From Xylanibacillus composti (lineage in GTDB: Bacteria; Bacillota; Bacilli; Paenibacillales; K13): a stretch of DNA of 64,000 nucleotides. Shown piece by piece: positions 27,451-36,499 of this stretch. The translations under genes were made by a program, and so were the position numbers. The notes below the pieces were generated by a model. That model saw nothing but the letters and a program-made list of their open reading frames with translations, did not search any database and was not told where the DNA came from. The number at the start of each line of letters is the position of its first letter. Position 1 is the first letter of the stretch. Location of the stretch: assembly GCF_018403685.1 (NCBI RefSeq), contig NZ_BOVK01000052.1, forward strand, positions 1-64,000, in the 5' to 3' direction.

Positions 27451-28394
27451 TCCGCTCGCCCCCCGTCTCTCAGCTGCTTGCCCGTCAAGGTGAGGAATAC
27501 ATCCTCCAGGTCAGGCTTCTCCGATTGGATGCCGAGCACGCCCGTGTACTCCTTCACCAAGGATAAAATACGGTCCAAGTTGCCCGAGCCTGCTGCGGAA
27601 ACAATGGTGATCCGGGTTCCGGAGAGCGATACCCGCTTCACGCCTGCAATGCTTTCCAGGCGTTCCAGCGGGAGGCGGGTCTCATCCGCAACATCGATGT
27701 GCACCCGCTCCTCATGCTGGATGGATTGGATCAATTGTTCCACTGTGCCTTCCTTAATCATCTGCCCCTGATCCATGATCACGACTCTGGAAGCAATCTC
27801 CTGTACCTCCTCCATATAGTGCGTCGTATAGAGAATCGTCGTCCCTTGCTCCCTCAATTTTTTGACCGATTCCAAAATATGATTGCGCGACTGCGGGTCG
27901 ATTCCTACTGTCGGCTCATCCATGATCAGCAGTTTGGGACGATGGGTAAGCGCACAAGCGATGTTCAGCCTGCGCTTCATCCCGCCGGAAAATTTGGTCG
28001 GGAGCTTGTTCGCGTGCTCCGCCAAGCCGACAAAGGCAAGCGCCTCTTCCACCCGCTTCTTCCTCTCGCTCCCTCTCAGCCCATATACCCCGGCAAAAAA
28101 TTGCAGGTTTTCCTTAGCCGTCAACTCATCGTATACGGTGATTTCCTGCGTAACCAGGCCCAGCTTCTCTTTGTTGGCATGGGAGAAAGGCTCCTTCGCG
28201 TTGCCAAACAGCTCGATCCGTCCCTGTTCGAAGGGAACCATCCCTGTCAAGGTCTGAATGAGCGTCGTTTTCCCCGCGCCGTTCGGGCCGAGCAATCCAA
28301 GTATTTCTCCCTCATAAACGGCAAGATCCGCGTAATCCAGCGCCACATGGGAGCCGTACCGCTTGACTACCCCTTGCATGGAAGCTACCAGCAT
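27447..28394 (-). CDS. ABC exporter ATP-binding protein
   Basis: 315 aa. Walker A GPNGAGKTT (about residues 34-42), Q-loop LVTQEITVYDELTA, signature LPTKFSGGMKRRLNIACAL, Walker B PKLLIMDEPTVGIDP and the H-loop His in TILYTTHYMEE are all present. The C-terminal extension of about 90 residues with a DVFLTLTGKQLRDG end is typical of the DrrA/CcmA-like drug-exporter ATPases. The ribosome-binding site AAAGGGTG is 7 nt before the start at 28394. First gene of the exporter-sensor operon. Confidence 0.95.
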   Translation of the reverse strand: MLVASMQGVVKRYGSHVALDYADLAVYEGEILGLLGPNGAGKTTLIQTLTGMVPFEQGRIELFGNAKEPFSHANKEKLGLVTQEITVYDELTAKENLQFFAGVYGLRGSERKKRVEEALAFVGLAEHANKLPTKFSGGMKRRLNIACALTHRPKLLIMDEPTVGIDPQSRNHILESVKKLREQGTTILYTTHYMEEVQEIASRVVIMDQGQMIKEGTVEQLIQSIQHEERVHIDVADETRLPLERLESIAGVKRVSLSGTRITIVSAAGSGNLDRILSLVKEYTGVLGIQSEKPDLEDVFLTLTGKQLRDGGRAE

Positions 28395-28641
28395 CCGTTA
28401 ACACCCTTTCTGCACTTATTTCCTCTAGTATGCCAACTCGTGAAAACCGGATATAGTTACATTTGTCATTTTCGATGGATGCTTGCGAATGCTTCGACGA
28501 CGGGCAGGATTGACTGGAATGGAGGATGCCAGGCGAACACAGCAGAAAGAGCTGTTCCCAAGTCAACGTCATGACTTGGAGCCAGCTCCATTGCGAAGAT
28601 TCATCCCCGTATGACCCTATGCGGCGAAATCTGTCACGGAA

Positions 28642-31005
28642 TTAATCTATACATGCGAGCGCGTAGGTGCAGCCTTCCTCAACGGCGAAGCCTCCGTCCT
28701 GCACCGCCACCGCTTCCCCGCTCGACGCCGTTGCTGCGAGCGGATGCCGGTAACGGATGCGGCAGAAGCCCGACTGTTTGGCTGTGACCGTCGCCCGGAC
28801 GAGCTTGCGGTCTGCCCATTCCATGGCAATCGTGTAACCGCCGCGCGCCCGCAAACCGCTCACACTGCCGCAAGCCCACGCCTCGGGCAAGGCCGGCAGC
28901 AATTCTATGCAATCCTGATGGCTTTGCAGCAGCAGCTCGATGATGCCGGCGGTGCCGCCAAAGTTGCCGTCGATCTGGAACGGCGGATGATCGTCGAACA
29001 GATTGGGCAGCGTGGATCGGCTGAGCAGCGTCTGGATGGAAGCATGCGCACGCTCCGCATCCTTCAAGCGCGCATACAGGTTGATCAGCCATGCGCAGCT
29101 CCAGCCGGTATGCGCCCCGCCGTGTGCGAGGCGGCGCTCGATGGAAGTGTTCGCTGCCGCAAGCAGTTCCGGACAGCTGTCATTGATGTCACTGCCAGGG
29201 TAGAGCCCATACAGGTGCGAGAAGTGCCGATGTCCAGGCTCCGCTTCGTCGTAATCATCCAGCCACTCCTGAAGTTGTCCATGCTTGCCGATGCGATAGG
29301 CAGGCAGCTTCGCCAGCGCAGACGCCAGCTGCTCCCGCATGGCCGGGTCCAGATCCAGCCGTGTTGCGGCTTCGATGCAATGCCGGAACAGCTCCCGCAG
29401 GATCGCCGCATCCATCGTGGCGCCGGCAGTGACGCTGCACGGCTTTCCATCGGCTGTCAGGAAGCTGTTCTCCGGCGAGGTCGAAGGGCTGGTCACCAGC
29501 AGCCCCTCCTGCTCAACCAGCCAGTCGAGCCCGAACTGGGCGGCGCCCTTCATGAGCGGGTATGCCCGCCCGCGCAGAAATTCCAGATCGCCGGTATACA
29601 AATAATGCTCCCACAGATGACGGCACAGCCATGCGCCGGCTAGCGGCCAGAAGGCCCACTTCGGGTGGCCGTCTGAAGGGCCGGCTGCGCGCCACAGATC
29701 CACGTTATGGTGAGCTGTCCAACCGCGGCAGCCGTAGTGAATGCGCGCAATCCGGCCGCCCGTTGCGCTCAGCTCCTCCACCAGGCGGAAGAGCGGCTCG
29801 TGGCATTCGCTCAATCCGCATGCCTCAGCCGGCCAATAGTTCATTTCCGTATTGATATTGGTCGTATAATCGCTGTTCCAGGGCGGCATCACATGCGGAT
29901 TCCAGATGCCTTGCAGATTGGCAGGCTGAGTCCCCGGACGGGAACAGGATATGAGCAGGTATCGGCCGAAGTGGAAATAGAGCGCCTCCAGGTCCGCATC
30001 CAGCGGGGATGCGGCATAGGCTTCCAGCCTCTGGTCCGTTGACATTGCCGACAGCGCTGCATCCCTATCCCCGAGCGTTAGCCGCACCCGGTCGAACAAT
30101 GCGCGATAATCCTCCGTATGCCGCTTCCGCAACGACTCATATCCGCGCCTGCGTGCGGCGGCTATAGTATCCTGCGTGCGGCGAAGCGGCGCCAGATCAC
30201 CAGGCTTCGGACGGGTCTCGTAATCGCGAAAGTTCGTTTCCGCTGTAAGATAAAGCGTCACGGCCCGCGCAGCCTGAACCGTGATCCTCCCATCCGCCTC
30301 CACCGCAACACGGCCGTCTTCCGCATCGACATGCAGCCGGATTACAAATTCCGTCCCGAGATTTTGCTCGTACAGCACAGGCTCCGGATGGTTGCCGAGA
30401 TGCTTGTCGGCTACATGGCTCGGGCCCCTTCCGCTCAGGACGATTTCCCGTTCGCCTTCCTGCCGGACCGTGTGGGGATGCGGCGATTCCAGGCACATTG
30501 TGAGATGAAGCGTCCCGCTGCCTTCCGCCTGCGTGCGCACGGCCATTACCTGATCCGGTTCGCTGATCCAATACTCGCGATGAACCCGTTGTTCCCCCTG
30601 AACATAACGGGTCTCGGCAACAGCTTGGTTCAGGTTCAACTCACGGCGATAATCGTTCGGCGCAGCACCCTGCGCATGCAGGATGAGTGTGCCTAACGGC
30701 TGATAGCTCTCCGTATTGCTGCCCAGCATGTGCGCCTGAACGAGCCGCTCCGCATCCGCATGCCTTCCTTCGCGGATCAACTCTCTAACCTGCCGCAAAT
30801 ACCTTCTTGCCTCATAATTCACCGTATCTCTCGGGAACCCTGACCATAGCGTGTCCTCATTCAGCTGGATCACATCTTTATCGGCTCCCCCGTACACCAT
30901 GGCGCCCAACCTGCCATTGCCCAAGGGCAGCGCTTCCTCCCAAGCCGAGGCGGGGGAGCTGTACCACAGTTTCCATTGATCGCGACTGTCCATGTCCGCC
31001 TTCAT
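28642..31005 (-). CDS. GH95 alpha-L-fucosidase / alpha-L-galactosidase
   Basis: 787 aa, no signal peptide, start after GGGAGGA. The N-terminal beta-domain has the GH95 opening WEEALPLGNGRLGAMVYGG and LNEDTLWSGFPRD. The catalytic (alpha/alpha)6 barrel carries WNSDYTTNINTEMNYWP (the two Asn that activate the water), SPSTSPENSF (acid Glu) and FQIDGNFGG (Asp), as in the inverting 1,2-alpha-L-fucosidase AfcA. Family members also act on alpha-L-galactosides of xyloglucan. Intracellular location and position as last gene of module 2 suggest it removes L-fucose or L-galactose from imported xyloglucan or pectic side chains. A terminator-like hairpin lies between it and the binding-protein gene. Confidence 0.93.
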   Translation of the reverse strand: MKADMDSRDQWKLWYSSPASAWEEALPLGNGRLGAMVYGGADKDVIQLNEDTLWSGFPRDTVNYEARRYLRQVRELIREGRHADAERLVQAHMLGSNTESYQPLGTLILHAQGAAPNDYRRELNLNQAVAETRYVQGEQRVHREYWISEPDQVMAVRTQAEGSGTLHLTMCLESPHPHTVRQEGEREIVLSGRGPSHVADKHLGNHPEPVLYEQNLGTEFVIRLHVDAEDGRVAVEADGRITVQAARAVTLYLTAETNFRDYETRPKPGDLAPLRRTQDTIAAARRRGYESLRKRHTEDYRALFDRVRLTLGDRDAALSAMSTDQRLEAYAASPLDADLEALYFHFGRYLLISCSRPGTQPANLQGIWNPHVMPPWNSDYTTNINTEMNYWPAEACGLSECHEPLFRLVEELSATGGRIARIHYGCRGWTAHHNVDLWRAAGPSDGHPKWAFWPLAGAWLCRHLWEHYLYTGDLEFLRGRAYPLMKGAAQFGLDWLVEQEGLLVTSPSTSPENSFLTADGKPCSVTAGATMDAAILRELFRHCIEAATRLDLDPAMREQLASALAKLPAYRIGKHGQLQEWLDDYDEAEPGHRHFSHLYGLYPGSDINDSCPELLAAANTSIERRLAHGGAHTGWSCAWLINLYARLKDAERAHASIQTLLSRSTLPNLFDDHPPFQIDGNFGGTAGIIELLLQSHQDCIELLPALPEAWACGSVSGLRARGGYTIAMEWADRKLVRATVTAKQSGFCRIRYRHPLAATASSGEAVAVQDGGFAVEEGCTYALACID

Positions 31006-31064
31006 GTCTCATCCTCCCATTCCCGTTATCCCGTGATGGATCAAGTACGCCCGCAAGTACGAAA

Positions 31065-31085
31065 GGGTCCTTCACAGAAGGACCC
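31065..31085 (-). terminator. Hairpin after the module 2 binding-protein gene
   Basis: GGGTCCTTC-ACA-GAAGGACCC, a perfect 9-bp stem with a 3-nt loop, 31 bp after the stop codon. The following T tract on the reverse strand is weak (CTTTCG), so it may attenuate rather than fully stop transcription into the GH95 gene, or it may protect the upstream mRNA. Confidence 0.6.
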
Positions 31086-31115
31086 CTCCATTTTGTATGC
31101 CATTCGAGCGATTCC

Positions 31116-32834
31116 TTATTTCGTTACGCCCCACAAATCCAGTCTGGCTTTCAGATGCTTGGAAAATTCCGCCTCCATCTTCGGTACGTCAATGCGCTCG
31201 AAATCGTCGAGCATGGCGTCGTAGATGGCGTCGAATTCCTCAGGCTTGGCGAGAACCGCTTCTGCGATCCGCTTGTCGACCAGCTCGTCGAACTTCGCCT
31301 TGATGACCGTGTATTCCGAATCGGCCGGAATGTTCAAATTCCAGGCGCGTCCCCAAGGGGAAACCTCGAACTCCTCCTCGTCAGGGAAGAAGTCCTTCCA
31401 GAACTCCTTGCCGTACGCTGCCAAAATTTCCTTCTCGATGTCCGTATAGTTGTTGCGCACTTCCTCCGGGAAGCTTTGGGTGAAATAGTTGCCTGTGGAA
31501 TCCTGGACGCCGTCTCCGTAACGCAGGGACAATAAATAGTTGCCAATGCCTGTCGTCTTCTTGTACGTGTTGCCGTCATTTCTCTTCAACTCGGCGATTT
31601 CGGGCTTCAGCACGCGCTTGCCGTCAATCACATCGTAGGTGACGCCTTCTACGCCCCAGTTTACCAGAATTTGTCCCTCTTCGGAAGCGAGATAGTCCAG
31701 AAACTTGATCGCCCGAACCGGATCTTTGCAATCGACGGTTATGCCGATGCCTTGTCCGCCGGAGAAGCCGGTCGGCATGAAGCTGGCCGTTTTGTATGTA
31801 CCGTCAAGCGTGACATTGTAGTGACCGTAAGCCCGCTCCGGCTTGCCGGCGGCCTTCAAGGCGTTCTCCGCCTCTTGGATTTGCCACTTCTGATCGATCG
31901 TGCCCAGCACGCGGCCGCTCGCAATCTTCGCCTTGTATTGATCGTACTTCTGGACGAAGCTTTCGGGATCTAGCAGCCCGATATTGTTCATATGATTCAG
32001 CCAGCGGAAATATTCCCGCTCTTCCGGACGCTTGTAATGGACAATTGCCTCATAGGTTTCGGGATCGATGTAGAATTCTCCGTCATCCGGCGCGCCCGTG
32101 GCGATAAAGGCCGGGTTCGTCACCGAGATGAGGCTGCGCCAATCCTCGGCGATCAGCGTAACGCCAATCGTAGGCTGCCCGTCGATTTCCGGATATTTCT
32201 CCTTGTAAGCCTTGATCGCATTCTCGTAATCCTGCAACGTATTAATTTCCGGGTAACCCAGCTCCTTCACAACCGCGTGCTGCAGATTGAAGGTGCCGGT
32301 CGCGTCGAAGCTCTGATGGTCGATCGTCTCCAGGTTCGGAATAAAATAGATGGATTCATCCTCGCTGCTGTACTTCAACCGGTCCATCTGGTCGCCAATC
32401 ATCTTCTTGATGTTCGGCGCATGCTCGTTAATCAGATCCGTCAAGTCCAGCAAGGCTCCCGCTTCGACCAGCGTTCCGCTCGTTCCCTTCGGCGCGATGA
32501 GGTCCGGATATTCGCCGGAAGCCGCAATCAGATTGATCTTCTGATCCGGATCTCCCACTGCAAATTCGATATCGAGGGTGACGCCTGTCTTCTCCTGCAA
32601 TACCTTCCCGATATCGTCCTCCATGTTGTTCCATTCGTTGTTCGGATCGGGGAAGAAGGCCGTGAACGTAATCGGCTCCAGCGCATCGCCCTCCCCGTTC
32701 GCATTCGAGGAAGCATTGCCGTTGTTGCCGGTCGGCTGGTTCCCCGCCTGATTGCCGGTGTTGCAGCCGACTGCAAAAGCCAGCATGGAAGCGATCACCA
32801 GCAAGCCTGCCGCTTTGACCACCTTGAATTTCAT
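31116..32834 (-). CDS. Extracellular solute-binding lipoprotein (LipO-type, module 2)
   Basis: 572 aa. Signal peptide with a lipobox ending at Cys24 (AFAVGC), an Asn/Gly-rich linker, then a long family 1 solute-binding fold (FTAFFPDPNNEWNNMEDDIG near the start of the mature protein; DWRSLISVTNPAFIATGAPD in the middle). It delivers an oligosaccharide to the permeases encoded 76 bp upstream. Link to the GH95 gene downstream suggests a fucosylated or L-galactosylated plant oligosaccharide, but this is inferred from context. Confidence 0.93.
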   Translation of the reverse strand: MKFKVVKAAGLLVIASMLAFAVGCNTGNQAGNQPTGNNGNASSNANGEGDALEPITFTAFFPDPNNEWNNMEDDIGKVLQEKTGVTLDIEFAVGDPDQKINLIAASGEYPDLIAPKGTSGTLVEAGALLDLTDLINEHAPNIKKMIGDQMDRLKYSSEDESIYFIPNLETIDHQSFDATGTFNLQHAVVKELGYPEINTLQDYENAIKAYKEKYPEIDGQPTIGVTLIAEDWRSLISVTNPAFIATGAPDDGEFYIDPETYEAIVHYKRPEEREYFRWLNHMNNIGLLDPESFVQKYDQYKAKIASGRVLGTIDQKWQIQEAENALKAAGKPERAYGHYNVTLDGTYKTASFMPTGFSGGQGIGITVDCKDPVRAIKFLDYLASEEGQILVNWGVEGVTYDVIDGKRVLKPEIAELKRNDGNTYKKTTGIGNYLLSLRYGDGVQDSTGNYFTQSFPEEVRNNYTDIEKEILAAYGKEFWKDFFPDEEEFEVSPWGRAWNLNIPADSEYTVIKAKFDELVDKRIAEAVLAKPEEFDAIYDAMLDDFERIDVPKMEAEFSKHLKARLDLWGVTK

Positions 32835-32910
32835 TTGTTTTCCTCCCTTAAGTTATCTCTATTGTATTCACAGGCCGCAAGCCTGTACATACCGATAGGT
32901 TCCACGCCTC

Positions 32911-33816
32911 TCAGCTCTTGACAGCGCCGAGGGTAAGCCCTTTCACAAAATACCTTTGCAGGAACGGGTACACGAGCAAAATCGGCACGATGGTGACAAT
33001 CGTAATCGCCATCTTGATGGAGTCCGGCGATACAAACTGTGCCTGCTGCGCCACATTGTTGAAGCGGGCCTGCTCAATGCTCGTTTGCGTGCTTTGCAAT
33101 ATCTTGACCAGCTCGAACTGCAGCGTCGTCAAGTGCGGCGATGATCCGTTGTACAAATACGTATCGAACCAGGAATTCCACTGGCCCACCGCAAGGAACA
33201 GCGCAATCGTAGCCAGCACAGGCTTGCAGAGCGGCAGAATAATGCGCGCATAAATGCCGAAGTCATTGGCGCCGTCCAGCTTGGCCGACTCCTGAAGCTC
33301 ATGGGGCAAATTATCCATAAAGGAGCGAATGACAAATACATAGAACGCGCCGACCATGCCGGGCAGCACATACACCCAGAACGTATTGAGCAGACCCAGA
33401 TCGCGGAACAGCAGGAATACCGGGATCAAGCCGCCCGACACATACAACGTCAGCAGCAAGATGACCGAGACCAGCTTTCTTGCCTGAAAATCTCTGCGGC
33501 TCAACGTGTAAGCGACCATGGAGCAGGCGATCAAGCCGAGTATAGTGCCGACGACAGTGCGCGATACGGATACAACGAAGGCCGTCAGCAGACTGTCCTT
33601 GGTCAGAATGACCTTGTAATTCTCCAACGTGAATTCTCGCGGGAAGATCGTGATGCCGCCGCGCACGGTATCCACAGAATCGTTGAACGACAAGGCCAGC
33701 ACATGCAGGAACGGATACAGGGTCACGATCAGTACGACAATCATGAACAGCACGTTGCCGATATCGAATAGACGGTCGGACACATTTAATCGGGAATAAG
33801 GTTTTGATTGGGCCAC
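32911..33816 (-). CDS. Carbohydrate ABC transporter permease, YtcP/MalG type (module 2)
   Basis: 301 aa, GTG start 5 nt after GGAGGGGA. Six membrane helices, EAA loop LPHELQESAKLDGANDFGIY, C-terminal YPFLQRYFVKGLTLGAVKS as in the module 1 counterpart. Starts 12 bp after the LplB-type permease gene. Lacks a dedicated ATPase nearby, as usual for this group. Confidence 0.94.
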   Translation of the reverse strand: MAQSKPYSRLNVSDRLFDIGNVLFMIVVLIVTLYPFLHVLALSFNDSVDTVRGGITIFPREFTLENYKVILTKDSLLTAFVVSVSRTVVGTILGLIACSMVAYTLSRRDFQARKLVSVILLLTLYVSGGLIPVFLLFRDLGLLNTFWVYVLPGMVGAFYVFVIRSFMDNLPHELQESAKLDGANDFGIYARIILPLCKPVLATIALFLAVGQWNSWFDTYLYNGSSPHLTTLQFELVKILQSTQTSIEQARFNNVAQQAQFVSPDSIKMAITIVTIVPILLVYPFLQRYFVKGLTLGAVKS

Positions 33817-33828
33817 AAGTCTCCCCTC

Positions 33829-34791
33829 CTATACGACACTCTCGTTGCTGTAGCGCTTGAACAGGGCGTTCGCGGTGAACACAAGCAGAAGCGCCACCAT
33901 GGAATTGAAGATGCCGATGGCCGTACCGAACGAGAAGCGGCTGAGCTGCAGGCCATACTTCAAGGCATACAAATCCAGCACCTCGGCGTAATCGACCACC
34001 AGATGGTTGCCGAGCAAATACTGCTTCTCAAATCCGATCGATATCAGATTGCCGATGGAGAGAATGAGCAGCACGATAATAACCGCGCGGATGCCCGGCA
34101 ATGTCACGTGCCAGATTTGCCTCCACCTCCCGGCTCCGTCCACCTTGGCCGCTTCGTACAGATGCGGGTCGACTGCAGATATGGCCGCGAGGAAGATGAT
34201 CGAGTTCCATCCCATCTCTTTCCAGAGGTCGGACAGGACGACGATGCCCCAGAACCATTCTCCCTTCGCCATGAATTGGATGGGCTGGTCGATTGCGCCG
34301 AGCCACATCAGCAGCTGATTCAAGCCGCCGTCCTCCAGGGAAAGCATCTTGTAGACGAGACCGGCCACAACGACCCAGGATACGAAATGCGGCAGGTAGG
34401 AGATCGTTTGCGTCAAGCTCTTGAATTTCTTCCATCTCAGCTCGTTCAACAGCACCGCGAACAGGATGGGAACGGTAAAGCCGACGATCAGCCCCATCAC
34501 GCTCATGGCTAACGTGTTCTTAAGCGCCAAGTAGAAGCGCTCATCCTGCAGCAGCTCGCGAAAGTGCTTCAGCCCTACCCATTCCTGCTCAAAAAACGAG
34601 CGAGCGGGCTTGTAATTCTGGAATGCGATCGTCCACCCCCACAAGGGGACATACTGAAAGACAATCACCCATGCGACGAAAGGCATGGACATCAGATACA
34701 GCAGCTTCTGCTGCTTGAAGACGAACCAGAACCGATTCGTTCCGGCCTTCCGTCCGGGAACGGGCTGCGCCGCTTGTGTATTCGCTTTCAT
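33829..34791 (-). CDS. Carbohydrate ABC transporter permease, LplB/MalF type (module 2)
   Basis: 320 aa. The start is set at the ATG at 34791, 7 nt after AAGGGG; a frame extending to 34878 has no ribosome-binding site. Six membrane helices, with QYVPLWGWTIAFQNYKPARS after the first and the EAA loop VDPHLYEAAKVDGAGRWRQI. Forms the importer channel with the YtcP-type partner. First gene of the module 2 transport operon. Confidence 0.94.
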   Translation of the reverse strand: MKANTQAAQPVPGRKAGTNRFWFVFKQQKLLYLMSMPFVAWVIVFQYVPLWGWTIAFQNYKPARSFFEQEWVGLKHFRELLQDERFYLALKNTLAMSVMGLIVGFTVPILFAVLLNELRWKKFKSLTQTISYLPHFVSWVVVAGLVYKMLSLEDGGLNQLLMWLGAIDQPIQFMAKGEWFWGIVVLSDLWKEMGWNSIIFLAAISAVDPHLYEAAKVDGAGRWRQIWHVTLPGIRAVIIVLLILSIGNLISIGFEKQYLLGNHLVVDYAEVLDLYALKYGLQLSRFSFGTAIGIFNSMVALLLVFTANALFKRYSNESVV

Positions 34792-34886
34792 AGCAAGACC
34801 CCTTCTCTTTCGCGTGGTACATTTATTGTAAAAGAAGGAGGGACCAGCAAATACCCGACACATTCCACCAAAAATCATATGGAAAT

Positions 34887-34900
34887 TGCATGCGCTTTCA
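34887..34900. promoter_or_regulatory. cre-like site upstream of module 2 transporter
   Basis: The reverse strand reads TGAAAGCGCATGCA, 12 of 14 matches to the CcpA cre consensus, about 95 bp before the LplB-type start codon, in the gap between the regulator and the transporter genes. Confidence 0.4.
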
Positions 34901-34911
34901 CGGACATGCCA

Positions 34912-34945
34912 AAACCGCCAGAATCAACTTCGATGCTGGCGGTTT
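34912..34945 (-). terminator. Terminator of the module 2 response regulator
   Basis: AAACCGCCAG (34912-34921) pairs perfectly with CTGGCGGTTT (34936-34945) across a 14-nt loop; on the reverse strand the stem ends in TTTT. It lies 24 bp after the regulator stop codon. Confidence 0.75.
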
Positions 34946-34968
34946 GCTCGCTGCCGCTGGGCGCGGGG

Positions 34969-36495
34969 CTATGATTTTTTCTTGTATGCCGAGGGCGAAA
35001 CGCCTGTGTACTTTTTGAATTTCGTATGAAAATAATCCACATTCGTGTATCCGACTTGCTCGGCCGCCTGATACACCTTCATGCCTGCTTCCAGCAACTC
35101 CTTCGCCTTCTCTATGCGCACCATGTCCAAGTACGTATTGAAATATTCGCCTGTCCGGCTCTTGAACAGCTTCCCCAAATAGGCGCTGTTGTAATTGAAC
35201 ACATCGCCAAGCGATTCCAGCTTCAGGTGGTCCCGATAATGCCGCTGGATCAAATCGATCATCTGCCTGACTATCAGGTCGGACGAATCCTTCCCGCTCG
35301 CTGCCGCGAATGGTTCAACGTGCGCTTTCACATAGTGCAGCAGCCGGTTGAGCGTGGGCTGGCTATGAATGCCGCCAAGCCAGGCCAGCTTGTCTTCGCG
35401 GGCGGCGTCCCGCTCGGCTTGCTGCATGGATGACTTATGGATGGCCGTCGTCAGCATCCGTACGAATGCAAGCTTCACCTCCAGCTCAGACATCCCCGCA
35501 TCACGCATCGCAGCGGCGGTTTGGTCCAGCAATCGGGCAGCCCCTTCCCCGCTCCCGATGCCGAGCGCGTAGGACAGCTGATTGGCCAACTCACCCACAT
35601 CGATAAGCCGGCTTCCGGCTTCCCTCTCCTGCTGCCTTCCGGCTGTATAGACGCTCGCCACACCGTCATCCTCCAGGAAAAATCTTTGCTGCATCCAGCA
35701 CACGGCTTCCTCATAAGAGTGCCGGATCTGCCGGAGGCTGTCCACTGGAGAGCCGGCAGCCATCGCGAGATGACCCGCCTGCCTCCCGACTGCCCGCTGG
35801 AATTTGTCCCGCAGCAAGCCCAGCTGCAGCTCCGATCTGTACGAATGGCGCAGCAGCACAGCCATGTAAGGAGCGGCATCAAAGACGCAGCCCAGCTGCT
35901 CCTGCTGCACCCGCTCCGCGATGACTCTATGCACGGATACCGGCTGCAGCCCATTCGCTTCAACCGGGTCCGCGACCTGAATAAGCAGCACTTGATAATG
36001 CGGCCAGTGCAAATCCAGCTGCTCCAGCACGTCCTGCGGCGGAAGCTCCGGATCTTCCTCGGTCAGGATCGCCTGCAGCCAAGCCTCCTTGCCCCGCAGG
36101 GCGCGGTTCTCCCTGGCCTGCTGCTCCAGCGTCTTGCGCACAGCAGTCAAGTGCTCGATTAGCTCATCCTCATCCACCGGCTTAAGTATATAGCCGTCCG
36201 CGCCGACCATCATCGCTTTTCGCGCGTACTCGAAATCCGCATAGCCGCTCAAGATGAGAAAACGCATAGCGCGATACTTCTCCCTGACCATCTGCATCAG
36301 CTCCAGCCCGTCGAGACCGGGCATGCGAATATCGACAATCATCAGATGCGGGGAACAGCGCTCCAGCTTGTCCAGCGCATCCTTGCCGTCTACCGCAACC
36401 GCGCCTATTGCGAAACCCTGCTCCTCCCAATCTATGATCGTCTGCAAGCCTTCGCGAATGAGCGGCTCATCGTCCACAATCATAACCGTAAACAC
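34969..36495 (-). CDS. YesN-type response regulator, AraC output (module 2)
   Basis: 508 aa. The start is the GTG at 36495: GGAGGT lies 8 nt upstream and the gene begins 4 bp after the kinase stop codon, while the longer frame lies inside the kinase gene. Receiver domain with D8/D9, phospho-acceptor Asp55 in LMIVDIRMPGLDG and Lys in YILKPVDED. The C-terminal AraC-type DNA-binding region is LESLGDVFNYNSAYLGKLFK and VYQAAEQVGYTNVDYFHTKF. Partner of the YesM-type kinase directly upstream; the transporter operon downstream is the likely target. Confidence 0.94.
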   Translation of the reverse strand: MFTVMIVDDEPLIREGLQTIIDWEEQGFAIGAVAVDGKDALDKLERCSPHLMIVDIRMPGLDGLELMQMVREKYRAMRFLILSGYADFEYARKAMMVGADGYILKPVDEDELIEHLTAVRKTLEQQARENRALRGKEAWLQAILTEEDPELPPQDVLEQLDLHWPHYQVLLIQVADPVEANGLQPVSVHRVIAERVQQEQLGCVFDAAPYMAVLLRHSYRSELQLGLLRDKFQRAVGRQAGHLAMAAGSPVDSLRQIRHSYEEAVCWMQQRFFLEDDGVASVYTAGRQQEREAGSRLIDVGELANQLSYALGIGSGEGAARLLDQTAAAMRDAGMSELEVKLAFVRMLTTAIHKSSMQQAERDAAREDKLAWLGGIHSQPTLNRLLHYVKAHVEPFAAASGKDSSDLIVRQMIDLIQRHYRDHLKLESLGDVFNYNSAYLGKLFKSRTGEYFNTYLDMVRIEKAKELLEAGMKVYQAAEQVGYTNVDYFHTKFKKYTGVSPSAYKKKS

Positions 36496-36499
36496 ACCG

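Noticed and set aside
28744-29643. 299-aa frame antisense to the GH95 gene
   Set aside because: Shadow of a gene with intact catalytic motifs; composition Arg/Gln/Pro-rich as expected for antisense translation.
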